A DNA stretch of 64,000 bases from Massilia sp. Leaf139 (GCF_001424165.1 NZ_LMOJ01000012.1:863-64862), one strand, 5' to 3'. Numbered from the stretch's first letter, positions 26,895-37,977 are shown. Numbers and translations are program-made. Notes: generated from the letters alone by a model not told the origin.

Positions 26895-28022
26895 ATGATT
26901 CAGTTTCGTCGCACTGCCTTCGTTTCCCGTATCATTTTTGCCGCTGCGGTCGGTCTCGCCGCAGTCGCACCCGCGCAGGCCGCCCAGGCGCTACGCAACT
27001 TGGTCAGCATCGAGGGCGTGCGCGAAAATCCACTGGTCGGTTACGGCCTGGTGGTCGGCCTGAACGGTTCCGGCGACTCGACCCAGGTCAAGTTCGCCAG
27101 CCAGTCGGTCGTGAACATGCTCAAGCAATTCGGCGTCAAGCTGCCTGAAGGGCAGGACGCCAAGAACAAGAACGTCGCCGCCGTCATGGTCTCGGCCGTG
27201 TTCCCGCCGGGCTACCGCCGCGGCCAGGCGATCGACGTCACCGTCTCCTCGCTGGGCGACGCCAAAAGCCTGCGCGGCGGCACGCTCCTGATGACGCAGA
27301 TGCGCGCGGCCGACAACGAAACCTATGCGCTGGCCCAGGGCAACCTGGTGGTCGGCGGCCTGTCGGCTTCGGGCAAGAGCGGTTCCTCGGTGACGGTCAA
27401 CACTCCGACCACCGGCCGCATCCCGAACGGCGCCATGATCGAGCGCGAGATCGCCACCGATTTCGCCACCCGCCCGCAAGTGCTGCTGCGCCTGCGCCAG
27501 CCCCATTTCGAGACCGCCACCAATGTCGTGGAAGCGATCAACCGCCGCTTCGGCCAGGTCGCCACTACCGCCGACGGCACCAGCGTCGAAGTCGTCGCCC
27601 CGACCAATCCGACCGAGCGCGTCGCCTTTGTCGCCAAGCTGTCGAACCTGTCGGTCGAAGCCGGCGTCGAGGTGCCGAAGGTCGTCTTCAATTCGCGTAC
27701 CGGCACGGTGGTGATCGCCGACGGCCTGCGCGTGAAATCGGCCGCCGTCACCCACGGTTCGCTGAAGGTCGTGATTTCGGAAAGCTCCAACGTCAGCCAG
27801 CCGGGCCCGCTCTCGCGCGGCCAGACCGCGGTCACGCCGCAGTCGCAGTTGTCGGTCGACCAGGGCGGCGGACGCCAGATGTTCAAGTGGCCGGGCGGCG
27901 CCAAGCTGCAGACCATCATCGACGTCGTCAACAGCCTGGGCGCGTCGCCGGACGACATCATGGCGATCCTGCAGGCGCTCGACCAGGCCGGCGCCATCGA
28001 AGGCGAACTGGTGGTGATCTGA
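26895..28022 (+). CDS. flgI: Periplasmic P-ring protein FlgI
   Basis: 375 residues with a signal peptide ending near APAQA (residue ~29). The mature N-terminus [27 protein letters not shown], and the C-terminal [20 protein letters not shown] and [17 protein letters not shown] are family hallmarks. FlgI forms the P-ring around the rod in the peptidoglycan layer, helped by FlgA. The stop overlaps flgJ. Confidence 0.97.
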   Translation: MIQFRRTAFVSRIIFAAAVGLAAVAPAQAAQALRNLVSIEGVRENPLVGYGLVVGLNGSGDSTQVKFASQSVVNMLKQFGVKLPEGQDAKNKNVAAVMVSAVFPPGYRRGQAIDVTVSSLGDAKSLRGGTLLMTQMRAADNETYALAQGNLVVGGLSASGKSGSSVTVNTPTTGRIPNGAMIEREIATDFATRPQVLLRLRQPHFETATNVVEAINRRFGQVATTADGTSVEVVAPTNPTERVAFVAKLSNLSVEAGVEVPKVVFNSRTGTVVIADGLRVKSAAVTHGSLKVVISESSNVSQPGPLSRGQTAVTPQSQLSVDQGGGRQMFKWPGGAKLQTIIDVVNSLGASPDDIMAILQALDQAGAIEGELVVI

Positions 28023-28378
28023 TGGACCGCGCCACGCCCCTGAATCCCCTGCTGCCGCGCGCCGGCGTGAGCAAGCCTGAAGCCGTGAGCCCGGCCGCTG
28101 CCGCGGAAGCCGCCGATGCGGCCCACGTCGCCCAGGCCACCAAGGCCGCGGTCGAGTTCGAAAGCTTCTTCATTTCGCAGATGCTCAAGGACATGCGCTC
28201 GACCACGCGCGAAATGGCCGACGAGGACAGCGTCTTCAAGGACAAGGTCAACCAGGACATGCAGGACATGGCCGACGGCCTCCTCTCCAAGCAAATGGCC
28301 GGTCAGCGCGCCTTTGGCGTGGCCGACGCGATCCTGCGCCAGCTGCTGCCTGCAAAAATTACTCCCGGCAACACTTAA
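28022..28378 (+). CDS. flgJ: Rod-scaffold FlgJ, N-terminal domain only
   Basis: 118 residues, about a third of the classical two-domain FlgJ. It holds the rod-binding domain: AAVEFESFFISQMLKDMRST, then DSVFKDKVNQDMQDMADGLL. The muramidase half is missing; a separate glucosaminidase gene at 20,458-21,177 supplies it. The frame ends cleanly with TAA after a short tail, and no remnant of the second domain follows, so this is a true short form rather than a recent truncation. Confidence 0.92.
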   Translation: MDRATPLNPLLPRAGVSKPEAVSPAAAAEAADAAHVAQATKAAVEFESFFISQMLKDMRSTTREMADEDSVFKDKVNQDMQDMADGLLSKQMAGQRAFGVADAILRQLLPAKITPGNT

Positions 28379-28388
28379 TTACTTCAGA

Positions 28389-28423
28389 AAAACGGTCGCC
28401 TGTTCAAATCAGGCCCCCGTTTT
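28389..28423 (+). terminator. Hairpin between flgJ and flgK, terminator-like
   Basis: AAAACGG (28389-28395) pairs with CCGTTTT (28417-28423), and inside it GCCTG pairs with CAGGC around a 7-nt loop, with a 2x2 internal loop between. It ends in four T. It may partly end flgB-J transcription or protect mRNA ends, letting flgK-L be set separately. Confidence 0.55.
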
Positions 28424-28438
28424 CCACGAAAGACCTCC

Positions 28439-29809
28439 ATGACCATCATGACCAACGCCCTGTCGGGCGCGCTCGCTTCGCAGATGGCGTTGTCGGCATC
28501 CAGCCAGAACATCGCCAATCTGCAAACCAAAGGCTATACGCGCCAGGCGGCGCTGCTCACGGCGGTCGGTGCGGATGCCAGCGGCAAGGCCGTCGGCAAT
28601 GGCGTGGCGGTCAGCTCGCTGCTGCGTTTCTCGGACGGCTATAAAAGCCAGCAGATGTGGCGCGCGGCGGCCGAGACCGGCCAGTACTCGCAAACCCAGC
28701 CCTATCTCACCCAGCTCGAGCGCGTGATGGGCGACGACACGGCCAGCCTGTCGGTCGCGGTCGACCAGTTCTTCTCCTCGCTCAACGCGGTCGCCGGCGA
28801 CAACGCCACCTCGACCCCGCTGCGCCAGCAGGTACTGACCGCCGCCGGCCTGCTGGCCCAGCGTTTCAACAGCCTGAACAACGTCTACAACGCCCAGCAG
28901 CAGTCGGTCAGCCAGCAGCGCAGCGCGATCGTCGATTCGGCCAATGCCAACATCGAGAAGATCGCCGCCCTGAACGCGCGCATTACCCAGGCCAACGCGG
29001 TCGGCGCGCCGGCCTCGAGCCTGATCGACGCGCGCGACCTGGCAATCGACGAGCTGGCCGGCCAGATGGCGCTGGAAGTGTCGGAGCAGCCAGGCGGCGT
29101 GCGCGACGTTTCGCTGAAGACCGGCCAGGCCTTGGTCATCGGCAACGTCGCCGGCGAACTGAAGGCCGTCGGCGGCGTCGGCGCCCAGAGTTTTACTCTC
29201 ACCTTCGCCTCGACCACCTTCGGCCTCGACGCCGCCAAGCTCGGCGGCCAGCTCGGCGGCTTGACGGTCTACGAACAGGACATGCTGCGCCCGATGCAGA
29301 AAGGCACCGAGGATATCGCGCGCCAGCTCGCCGACAAGGTCAACACCCAGCTGACCCAGGGTTATGCGATGGACGGCACGGCGGGCAAGCCCCTGTTCGT
29401 CTTCGCCGCGGGCGCGACCAACATGCTCAACGTCGCCGCCGGCATGGAACCGACCGGCCTGGCGTTTTCGAGCGACGGTAGCCAGGGCGATACCGGCAAC
29501 CTGCTGAAACTGGTCGGCATCAACGGCCAGTCGGTGAGCGTGACCGGCCTCGGCAGTGTGCTGCTGTCGGACGCCGACACCCAGCTGGTCGGCAAGCTCG
29601 GCGTGCTCAGCCAGCAGAACCAGGCCGCCCTCGCCACCGCCGAGACCATGCGTACCCACGCGGTCGACGACTGGCAAGCCACCAGTGGCGTCAACCAGGA
29701 CGAGGAAGCCGTCAATCTCGTCGAATACCAGAATATGTACCAGGCCAACATGAAGGTCATGTCGGTCGCCAACGCCCTGTTCGACGCCACGCTGGCGATG
29801 ATGGGTTAA
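28439..29809 (+). CDS. flgK: Hook-filament junction protein FlgK (HAP1)
   Basis: 456 residues, shorter than the ~547 of Salmonella, mainly in the variable middle. The N-terminal motif SQNIANLQTKGYTRQAALL and the C-terminal VNQDEEAVNLVEYQNMYQAN, then AMMG at the end, are diagnostic. FlgK replaces the hook cap and starts the junction. It carries the FlgN chaperone-binding C-terminal helix. Confidence 0.95.
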   Translation: MTIMTNALSGALASQMALSASSQNIANLQTKGYTRQAALLTAVGADASGKAVGNGVAVSSLLRFSDGYKSQQMWRAAAETGQYSQTQPYLTQLERVMGDDTASLSVAVDQFFSSLNAVAGDNATSTPLRQQVLTAAGLLAQRFNSLNNVYNAQQQSVSQQRSAIVDSANANIEKIAALNARITQANAVGAPASSLIDARDLAIDELAGQMALEVSEQPGGVRDVSLKTGQALVIGNVAGELKAVGGVGAQSFTLTFASTTFGLDAAKLGGQLGGLTVYEQDMLRPMQKGTEDIARQLADKVNTQLTQGYAMDGTAGKPLFVFAAGATNMLNVAAGMEPTGLAFSSDGSQGDTGNLLKLVGINGQSVSVTGLGSVLLSDADTQLVGKLGVLSQQNQAALATAETMRTHAVDDWQATSGVNQDEEAVNLVEYQNMYQANMKVMSVANALFDATLAMMG

Positions 29810-29819
29810 GGATCAAATC

Positions 29820-30731
29820 ATGCGCATCGCCACCGCCCAGTACCAGTCGAACATGAACCAGTCGCTCCAGCTGAACCAGGAGCGCCTCAGCAAGCTGACC
29901 CAGCAGATGGCCAGCGGCAAGCGCATCGGCCTGCCTTCGGACGATCCGGTCGACAGCGTGCGCCTGTCGCGCCTGCAGCGCGAGGAAGCGGCCCTCACCC
30001 AGTACCGCGACAACATCGCTGCGACCAAGATCCGCCTGTCGAAGAACGAAGGCTACCTCGGCGGCATGATCAACGACATCACCGCCGGCCGCGACCAGAT
30101 CGTCTGGGCCCTGGACGGCGGCAATACCCCGGCCGACCTGAAGGCGATGGTCAGCCCGCTCCAGGCGCTGCGCGACAGCCTGCTCTTCAGCGCCAACTCG
30201 GTCGACCAGGAAGGCCGCTACGTCTTCTCCGGCACCAACACCGGCACCGCGCCGATGGCCTACAACGCCAGCGCCGCGCCGGGTGCGCGCTACAGCTACT
30301 CCGGCAACACCAACGAGCAGCGCGTGGTGGTCGGCAACGGCCTGACGCAAGTCGCCAACGACAACATCAAGGGCATGGAGCAGCTGCTCAACCGCCTGGA
30401 CGCCACCATCGCGGCGCTGGCCAGCCCCACGCTCGACGTCAACAATCCGGCCACGCGCAGCGTGCTGGAAGCGAACCTGACCGGCTTCGACGGCGCCCTC
30501 GACCTGGTAAGCGGCAAGATCGCCGTCCTCGGCGGCAAGCAGAACATCCTCGACACGCTCGACGCGAATCATGGTAACGTCAGCCTGTCGAACCAGATGG
30601 CCATCACCGACATCGGCCAGCTCGACATGGGCGTCGCCGCAACGGAATTGAACGGTTATTCGACGGCCCTGCAGGCTACTTACAAGGCGTATAGCCGGAT
30701 CGGCACGCTGTCCCTGTTCTCCGCACTGTAA
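29820..30731 (+). CDS. flgL: Hook-filament junction protein FlgL (HAP3)
   Basis: 303 residues. The N-terminus MRIATAQYQSNMNQSLQLNQ and the segment LTQQMASGKRIGLPSDDPVD are typical of FlgL, and the C-terminal helix (LNGYSTALQATYKAYSRIG) is flagellin-like. It is the second junction protein, next to the filament. Lies ten bases after flgK. Confidence 0.95.
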   Translation: MRIATAQYQSNMNQSLQLNQERLSKLTQQMASGKRIGLPSDDPVDSVRLSRLQREEAALTQYRDNIAATKIRLSKNEGYLGGMINDITAGRDQIVWALDGGNTPADLKAMVSPLQALRDSLLFSANSVDQEGRYVFSGTNTGTAPMAYNASAAPGARYSYSGNTNEQRVVVGNGLTQVANDNIKGMEQLLNRLDATIAALASPTLDVNNPATRSVLEANLTGFDGALDLVSGKIAVLGGKQNILDTLDANHGNVSLSNQMAITDIGQLDMGVAATELNGYSTALQATYKAYSRIGTLSLFSAL

Positions 30732-30734
30732 TCG

Positions 30735-31784
30735 ATGGACACCACGCTTCGTTCCGCCACGACCCCGCTTCCAGTCAATACTGGCACCAACATTGGCACC
30801 GGCGTCGGCGCCGCCAAGGGCGCGCCGGCGCCCGTGCGCACCCAGCCGTCGCAGGAAGTCGGATCCGAACTGAGCGCGCCCGAACTGCGCGCGCCCGTAC
30901 GCCTCGCCCCGCATGCGCCGGCCCAGCGCACCCGCACCCACTTCGACACCCGCCTGCAGAGCGACGTGGCCAGCGCCCAGCAAGCCCGTGACTACCTCGA
31001 TCGCGTCGCCAGCCAGCTCGAATCGGTGAAAGCGGCCCTGTCGGCCAAGATCGCCGGCATGAAGAGCGGCGCGCGCGACCTCGAAGCCAAGGCGCGCCAG
31101 CTCGGCGCCACCATCGCTGCGCGCAGCAGCCAGGCCGGCGGCTCGGTCAATGCCCAGCTCGAGTTTTCCGACGGCGAGCCGGCCCAGCAGCGTTTCCGCA
31201 TCACGGGACTGGACGTCGCCACGCTGCAGGCGGCCGCTCCCCTGTCGCTGTCATTCTCGGTCGGTGGCATCGGCGGCCCGCAACTTGCCGCCTCTTTCGA
31301 CCCCGAGATGACGCCCGAGCAGATCGCCGGTCGCCTGGATCGCACCCTCGCCCCGGTCGGCCTGCGCGCCGGCCTCGACCGCCAGGGCCGCATCGAATTC
31401 ACGACCCCTGAAGCGAACTGGCCTGCCGTGCGCGACAGCATCGCCATCTCCGGCCGCGGCCGCGCCACCACCGAAAGCGTGGCGCCGGATGCCAAACTCG
31501 AGTCGCTCGCGCTCGGCAACGCCGACGCCCTGCGCCAGAGCCTGCGCGAAGTCGTGCAGGCGCTCGAACGGGTGCGCCGCTCGCAGGACGCCGCCAGCGC
31601 CGCCCTCAGCGCCGCCACCCTGCGCGCCGCGCAATCGGCACTGACGCCCGCGGATCTGGCGATCAGCGCCCAGGACTTCGCCTCGACCGCCGCCAGCCAC
31701 GACTACGAGTCGCTGCTGGCGATCACCTCGGCCCTGGTCGGCGTCAGCCGCGAGCGCGTGCTGGCGCTGCTGGGGATGCGTTAA
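30735..31784 (+). CDS. Unrecognised Ala-rich protein in the LafW position, end of the flgB-L operon
   Basis: 349 residues, starting three bases after the flgL stop, so surely cotranscribed. The first ~70 residues are Pro/Thr/Ala rich. A coiled coil follows (residues ~75-130: DVASAQQARDYLDRVASQLE and on), then a mixed domain (QRFRITGLDVATLQ, LSFSVGGIGG, FDPEMTPEQIAGRLDRTLAP) and C-terminal helices ending LLGMR. It has no signal peptide or membrane helix. In lateral flagellar loci the gene after lfgL is lafW, described as a hook-associated protein. Position and build fit that, but I do not recognise the sequence. It could be an exported filament accessory protein. Confidence 0.6.
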   Translation: MDTTLRSATTPLPVNTGTNIGTGVGAAKGAPAPVRTQPSQEVGSELSAPELRAPVRLAPHAPAQRTRTHFDTRLQSDVASAQQARDYLDRVASQLESVKAALSAKIAGMKSGARDLEAKARQLGATIAARSSQAGGSVNAQLEFSDGEPAQQRFRITGLDVATLQAAAPLSLSFSVGGIGGPQLAASFDPEMTPEQIAGRLDRTLAPVGLRAGLDRQGRIEFTTPEANWPAVRDSIAISGRGRATTESVAPDAKLESLALGNADALRQSLREVVQALERVRRSQDAASAALSAATLRAAQSALTPADLAISAQDFASTAASHDYESLLAITSALVGVSRERVLALLGMR

Positions 31785-31801
31785 ATTTTCGCCTAATCCT
31801 T

Positions 31802-31863
31802 GTGGGCTCGGGGCGCCCACCCTACGAAAGCCCGACCTTGTAGGGTGGGCGCCCCGTGCCCAC
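31802..31863. repeat. GTAGGGTGGGC-type palindromic repeat, single element
   Basis: Two 24-nt arms (31802-31825 and 31840-31863) are inverted repeats with one mismatch; the core is GGGGCGCCCACCCTAC and its complement. It lies between the convergent ends of the flagellar operon and the ABC transporter gene and could also act as a bidirectional terminator or mRNA stabiliser. Relatives occur at 43252-43450, 55707-55983 and 63479-63553. Confidence 0.85.
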
Positions 31864-31871
31864 GCGTAAGC

Positions 31872-33629
31872 CTAAGCCTCCTTCGCCACCGGCACCGGGC
31901 GCTCGCCGATCTGCTGGCGCCACATCGCGTAATACAAGCCACGCATCTCGAGCAGCTCGGCATGCGTGCCGCTCTCGACCACCGTCCCCTTCTCCAGCAC
32001 GAAGATCGTATCCGCATGCATGACGGTCGAGAGCCGGTGCGCGATCAAGACCGTCATCTGCGCCGCCCTGCGTGATATCTCGCGCACCGTATTCGTGATC
32101 TGTTCCTCGGTGATCGAATCGAGCGCCGACGTCGCCTCGTCGAAAATCAGCAGCGCCGGCTGCCGCACCAGCGCCCGCGCGATCGATAGTCTCTGCTTCT
32201 CCCCGCCCGACAGCTTCATCCCGCGCTCGCCGATCACGGTATCGAGCCCTTCGGGCGAACGTTCGAGCAGGTAGGCGCAGGCGGCCTGGCGCATCGCTGC
32301 CACGATCTCCTCGTCGCTGGCGTCGGGCTGCACGAAGCGGATGTTGTCGCGGATGGTGCCGGCGAACAGATAGGTTTCCTGCGTCACGAAACCGATCTGG
32401 CGCCGCACCCGGTTGTAGCGCAGGTCGGTCGTGCGCACGCCGTTGTACGAGACCTCGCCTTGATACGGCGTGTACAGGCCCACCAGCAGCTTCACCAAAG
32501 TCGATTTTCCCGAACCCGAAGGCCCGACGAAGGCCACGGTCTGTCCCAGCGTGGCCGCAAACGACACCCCGGCCAGCGCATCCTCGGGCGCACCCTTGTG
32601 ACGAAAGCGCACCGCGTCGAAGCGCAACTCGCTGATCGGCCCGATCTCGACCGGGTCGGGAGGACGCTTCTCGACCGGCTTGTCCATGAGCGTCTTGAAG
32701 TTCGTGAGCGAGGCCTCGGCTTCGCGGTGGGCCAGGATGATGTTGCCCAGTTCCTGCAGCGGGGCGAAGATCGACACCGAAATGAACTGCATCGCGATCA
32801 GTTCGCCCGTGCTGAGGACGTCGCGGAAGATCAGCCACAGCAGCGCGAACAGGATCGCCAGTTTCAGCAAACTCAACGTCGAACCCTGCAGGAAAGACAG
32901 CAGGCGGATGCGCTTGACCTTCTCCATCTCCAGCGCAAAGATCGCGTCGGTCTGGCTGCGCAGGCGGCGGATCTCGGGAAAGGTCAGCCCCAGGCTTTTG
33001 ATGAGCTCGATATTCCGGAGCGACTCGGTGATGAAGCCGGAATTGCGGTTGGTCTCGCGCGTGATCGAGCGCTGCTGGGTCTTGATCTCGCGGCTCAGCA
33101 GCCCGGTCAGCCCGCCCAGCACCAGCACCCCGACCAGGAACACCGGTACCAGCAGCCAGTGCTTGGTCACCGCATACCAGGCGAGGAAAGTCACGCCGAC
33201 CAGGGCCGCGAAGGCCGTGTTGATGAAGGTGTTGATCAGGCGCTCGCTGTCCGCCCTCACCTTCTGCAGCAGGGAGAGCATCTCGCCGCTGCGCAAATCC
33301 TCGAACTCCTGGAATTTCAATCGCAGCAGGTGGCGCAGCCCGTCGTTGAAGATGGCCACGCCCAGCTTCTGCACCACCAGGCGCGTCACGTATTCCTGCA
33401 GTGCCTTCGCCAGCCGCGACAGCACGGCGACCAGCACGGCCAGGCCGAGCAGGCGCATCACGTACGGCATCGGATCTTCGTCACCAGGCTGGCGCTGCGT
33501 CACATGGTCGATGATGCGGCCGAAGATGATGGGATCGACCAGAGCGAGCACCTGGGCGGTGCCGGCGAAGAGCAAGGCCAGCAGGCCGAGGCGCCAGTGG
33601 GGTTGCAGGTAAATCCAGAGGATGCGCAT
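31872..33629 (-). CDS. ABC exporter half-transporter (fused membrane and ATPase domains)
   Basis: 585 residues. Six membrane helices occupy residues ~1-310, starting LGLLALLFAGTAQVLALVDPI. The ATPase domain follows: Walker A GPSGSGKSTLVKLL (residues ~366-379), signature LSGGEKQRLSIARAL (~470-484) and Walker B LLIFDEATSALD. This is the homodimeric exporter (ABCB/MsbA-like) architecture. The substrate cannot be told: no accessory gene (membrane fusion protein, peptidase domain or biosynthesis gene) is next to it. Lies downstream of typA after a terminator, so it probably has its own promoter in 33630-33690. Confidence 0.9.
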   Translation of the reverse strand: MRILWIYLQPHWRLGLLALLFAGTAQVLALVDPIIFGRIIDHVTQRQPGDEDPMPYVMRLLGLAVLVAVLSRLAKALQEYVTRLVVQKLGVAIFNDGLRHLLRLKFQEFEDLRSGEMLSLLQKVRADSERLINTFINTAFAALVGVTFLAWYAVTKHWLLVPVFLVGVLVLGGLTGLLSREIKTQQRSITRETNRNSGFITESLRNIELIKSLGLTFPEIRRLRSQTDAIFALEMEKVKRIRLLSFLQGSTLSLLKLAILFALLWLIFRDVLSTGELIAMQFISVSIFAPLQELGNIILAHREAEASLTNFKTLMDKPVEKRPPDPVEIGPISELRFDAVRFRHKGAPEDALAGVSFAATLGQTVAFVGPSGSGKSTLVKLLVGLYTPYQGEVSYNGVRTTDLRYNRVRRQIGFVTQETYLFAGTIRDNIRFVQPDASDEEIVAAMRQAACAYLLERSPEGLDTVIGERGMKLSGGEKQRLSIARALVRQPALLIFDEATSALDSITEEQITNTVREISRRAAQMTVLIAHRLSTVMHADTIFVLEKGTVVESGTHAELLEMRGLYYAMWRQQIGERPVPVAKEA

Positions 33630-33692
33630 GGAGGCATCTTAGCAACCCCTCGGGAAGCGACGCACACGGATGAGCCTGTGCCCACCCTCCAT

Positions 33693-33735
33693 AAAAAAAC
33701 CGCTGCCCCGCATTCGCATGCGGTGACAGCGGTTT
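33693..33735 (-). terminator. Intrinsic terminator of typA
   Basis: On the minus strand AAACCGCTG and CAGCGGTTT form a 9-bp stem around a partly self-paired loop (CACCGCATGCGAATGCGGGG is within it), followed by seven T. It begins about 35 bases after the typA stop. Confidence 0.85.
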
Positions 33736-33771
33736 TCCGCAGAACGCGGGAGTGAACATCCCGCGTCGGCA

Positions 33772-35604
<1,833 letters not shown>

Positions 35605-35959
35605 GTAGTTTCAGCGTGATTTGCGTGATGGTGCGGATGAACTCGCGGAGGTGTCCGATACAGCCAATTTCGGAAACCGCGTAGTATAGCAGGTTTCATG
35701 TGACCGCTTCGTGAAAAGGCCCGTATTTTCAACGGCTTGCTGTGTTCTTAACGGTTTTCAGCAGCTTTTCGCGTGTTTTTGGATGAGCACTGAAGACGCA
35801 GGCAGCAGGCCGTAGGGTGTGCGGCTATACCTCGGACTGCCTGACCACGCGGCCCGTCCGCCGCCCGCGCGCTCAACAAGCGATATAAAGCCGATCACGT
35901 CGAGCTCTCTCGACTCGGACGCGTAACGGCACAGCCGTCCACCCCACGTCATCATCGCA
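35605..35959. other. Intergenic region upstream of typA
   Basis: 355 bases between the typA start and the end of the next leftward gene. The typA-proximal part holds the likely promoter at 35683-35691. A lone degenerate GTAGGGTG half-element is at about 35813. I see no gene or clear terminator in the rest. Confidence 0.5.
35683..35691 (-). promoter_or_regulatory. Candidate extended -10 promoter of typA
   Basis: On the minus strand TGCTATACT matches an extended -10 element (TGnTATAAT type). The -35 region is weak (CGAAGC at 17-bp spacing). The predicted start is near 35,676, giving a leader of about 70 bases before the typA ATG at 35,604. Confidence 0.5.
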
Positions 35960-36496
35960 TCAGCGCGGCTGCGCCTTGAAACGCGCCACCAGCTGGGCAA
36001 GGTTCGCCGTATAGCGCTTGCCTGCAGCCGCAGTGGCGGCATCCTGTTCCTGCTTGTGCAGGCTGGCGAGGACACGGACGGCATCGCGGTTGGCGGCCTG
36101 GACGGCGCGGCCGGCCGGCGACTCCATGTGGGCGATGGCTGCCTGCAGTTCCGTCAGAGACAGGCGCTCGACATACATCTTGACGTAGGCGCGCTTGGCC
36201 GCCCCAGGATCATGCGCGGCACAGGTATCTTCGCGAAAACGGGAGAACAGCGCGATGACCTCGGGCCAGTAGGCCGAGCGCGGGGAGATCCCGCTGAAGA
36301 CCTCGCGGTTGGCGGCGTAGGAATGGGCCGCCTGGGCAGCGGCGTCCGCGCCGCCGACGCAGACGCTCTTCGTCTCGCCGTAGGCCTCGTCGATCTGCAT
36401 CATCTCGGCCAGGCGGGTCGCCGCCGCCGTCTTCCCATCCTGCGCCGTGGCAAGGCAGCAGGCGCCCGCCAGTAGTATTCCCAACAGTGCACGCAT
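35960..36496 (-). CDS. Small periplasmic protein, DUF2059-like
   Basis: 178 residues from the ATG at 36,496, which has AGAAAGGA seven bases upstream. A signal peptide (residues 1-18, ending LATA) precedes an all-helical mature part. The segment YVERLSLTELQAAIAHMESP, followed by AGRAVQAANRDAVRVLAS, resembles DUF2059 proteins, where a 'two-helix with SPxG' motif ends the domain. Two cysteines (in SVCVGG and EDTCAAH) could form a disulfide. Function unknown. It lies downstream of truB, 70 bases away, but is probably separate from the translation genes. Confidence 0.7.
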   Translation of the reverse strand: MRALLGILLAGACCLATAQDGKTAAATRLAEMMQIDEAYGETKSVCVGGADAAAQAAHSYAANREVFSGISPRSAYWPEVIALFSRFREDTCAAHDPGAAKRAYVKMYVERLSLTELQAAIAHMESPAGRAVQAANRDAVRVLASLHKQEQDAATAAAGKRYTANLAQLVARFKAQPR

Positions 36497-36566
36497 TGCA
36501 AATCCTTTCTTAGAAAGCAAGAATGCTAGCGCAGTCTTGCAATTTAATAAAGATTTAGCGACGTCG

Positions 36567-37490
36567 TCAGCCCTGGGATGCCGCAATGAGGCGCTCCGGC
36601 GCCAGAATCGCATACTCCTGCAAGTTCGCCGTCCCCAGCAACTTGCCTTCGGCATACACCCGCACCCGGCCCAGTTCCTGCGGCACCAGCACCGATTCCT
36701 TGCCCAGCGCCAGGCGCTGGCCGTTGAGGAAACGCTTGGCGAGTTCGGGTGTCAGCTCGACCGCCGGGAAGGTCGACAGCAGCGCGTCGACCGGCGCCAG
36801 CAGCGACAGCGGCTCGGCGTGGCCTTGCAGATCTTCCAGCGTGATCATGGTCGCGGCAGTGAGCGCGCCGACCTGGATGCGGCGCAGCGCGTTCAGGTGG
36901 GCGCCGCAGCCGAGTGCGGCGCCGATGTCCTCGCCCAGCACCCGCACATAGGTGCCCTTGCTGCAGGTGACGCGGATCTTCAGCATCGGCGCCTCGTAGG
37001 AGATCAGCTCCAGGCCGTGGATCGTCACCGGCCGCGCTTCGCGTTCCAGGGTGATGCCTTCGCGCGCGTATTCGTATAAAGCCTTGCCGTCGCGCTTGAG
37101 GGCCGAGTACATCGGCGGCACCTGCAGGATCGGGCCGTGGAAGCGCGCCAGCGCCGCCTCGATCTGCGCAATCGTCACGTCGACCGGAAGCGTCTCGATG
37201 GCTTCGCCTTCGGTGTCGCCGGTGGTCGTCATGATGCCGAGGTGAACCGTCGCATCGTAGGTCTTGTCCGCTTCCAGCAAGTCCTGCGAGAACTTGGTCG
37301 CCTCGCCGAAGCACAGCGGCAGCAAACCGGTGGCGAAGGGATCGAGGGTGCCGGTGTGGCCGGCCTTTTTCGCATTCATCACGCGCTTGGCGCGGATCAA
37401 TGCGTCGTTCGAGGACAGGCCGACCGGTTTATCGAGCAGCAGGACGCCGTCGACCAGGTCGCGCGGCTTTTTTTGCGGGCGGGCGTTCAC
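36567..37490 (-). CDS. truB: tRNA pseudouridine-55 synthase TruB
   Basis: 307 residues, GTG start overlapping the rbfA stop. The catalytic motif [17 protein letters not shown] puts the nucleophile at D50. Other motifs are [25 protein letters not shown] and the C-terminal PUA-like region. It makes the T-loop pseudouridine of tRNAs and acts as a tRNA chaperone. rbfA-truB is the standard order. Confidence 0.97.
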   Translation of the reverse strand: MNARPQKKPRDLVDGVLLLDKPVGLSSNDALIRAKRVMNAKKAGHTGTLDPFATGLLPLCFGEATKFSQDLLEADKTYDATVHLGIMTTTGDTEGEAIETLPVDVTIAQIEAALARFHGPILQVPPMYSALKRDGKALYEYAREGITLEREARPVTIHGLELISYEAPMLKIRVTCSKGTYVRVLGEDIGAALGCGAHLNALRRIQVGALTAATMITLEDLQGHAEPLSLLAPVDALLSTFPAVELTPELAKRFLNGQRLALGKESVLVPQELGRVRVYAEGKLLGTANLQEYAILAPERLIAASQG

Positions 37491-37909
37491 TTCGGATCGT
37501 CTTCGCTCGCGCCCGGGGCGCTGCCGTCGTCGAAGTCGGCCGCGCGCACGGCGTTGGCCTGGTCGATCAGGGCCGACATCTGCAGGCCGCGCGAGGTCGA
37601 GGTGTCGTGCATGAAATGCAGCGCCGGCAGCGTGTGGATGTGCAGGCGCTTGCCGAGCATGTTGCGCAGGTAGCCGGCCGCCTTGTTCAGGCCCTCGAGC
37701 GTCTGCTTCACTTCTTCCTTGCTGTCTTTCAGGAGCGTGAAATAGATCTTGGCGTGGGCGTAGTCGGGCGTGAGCTGGACTTCGGTCAGCGTGATCATGC
37801 CGACGCGCGGATCCTTCAGCTCGAAGGCGATCAGTTCCGACAGGTCTTTCTGGATCTGGTCGGCGACGCGCAGGCCGCGCTGGGGGATGGTTTTGCTGTG
37901 TTTTGCCAT
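37487..37909 (-). CDS. rbfA: 30S ribosome-binding factor RbfA
   Basis: 140 residues. [20 protein letters not shown] and [25 protein letters not shown] (in two pieces) are the KH-type fold of RbfA, and [20 protein letters not shown] closes it. It helps 16S 5'-end maturation and cold adaptation. Its acidic tail ([12 protein letters not shown]) is a normal variable end. A terminator separates it from infB upstream. Confidence 0.96.
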   Translation of the reverse strand: MAKHSKTIPQRGLRVADQIQKDLSELIAFELKDPRVGMITLTEVQLTPDYAHAKIYFTLLKDSKEEVKQTLEGLNKAAGYLRNMLGKRLHIHTLPALHFMHDTSTSRGLQMSALIDQANAVRAADFDDGSAPGASEDDPK

Positions 37910-37977
37910 GGTGATTGCTTTATATTTTTTGACGATGGTACATCGATTGCAGATTGGGGGGCGTACGGGCGCGGCCC

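Noticed and set aside
35758..36084. 108-codon minus-strand frame overlapping the end of the DUF2059-like gene
   Set aside because: It runs in another frame over the end of a signal-peptide-bearing protein and shows no family features of its own.
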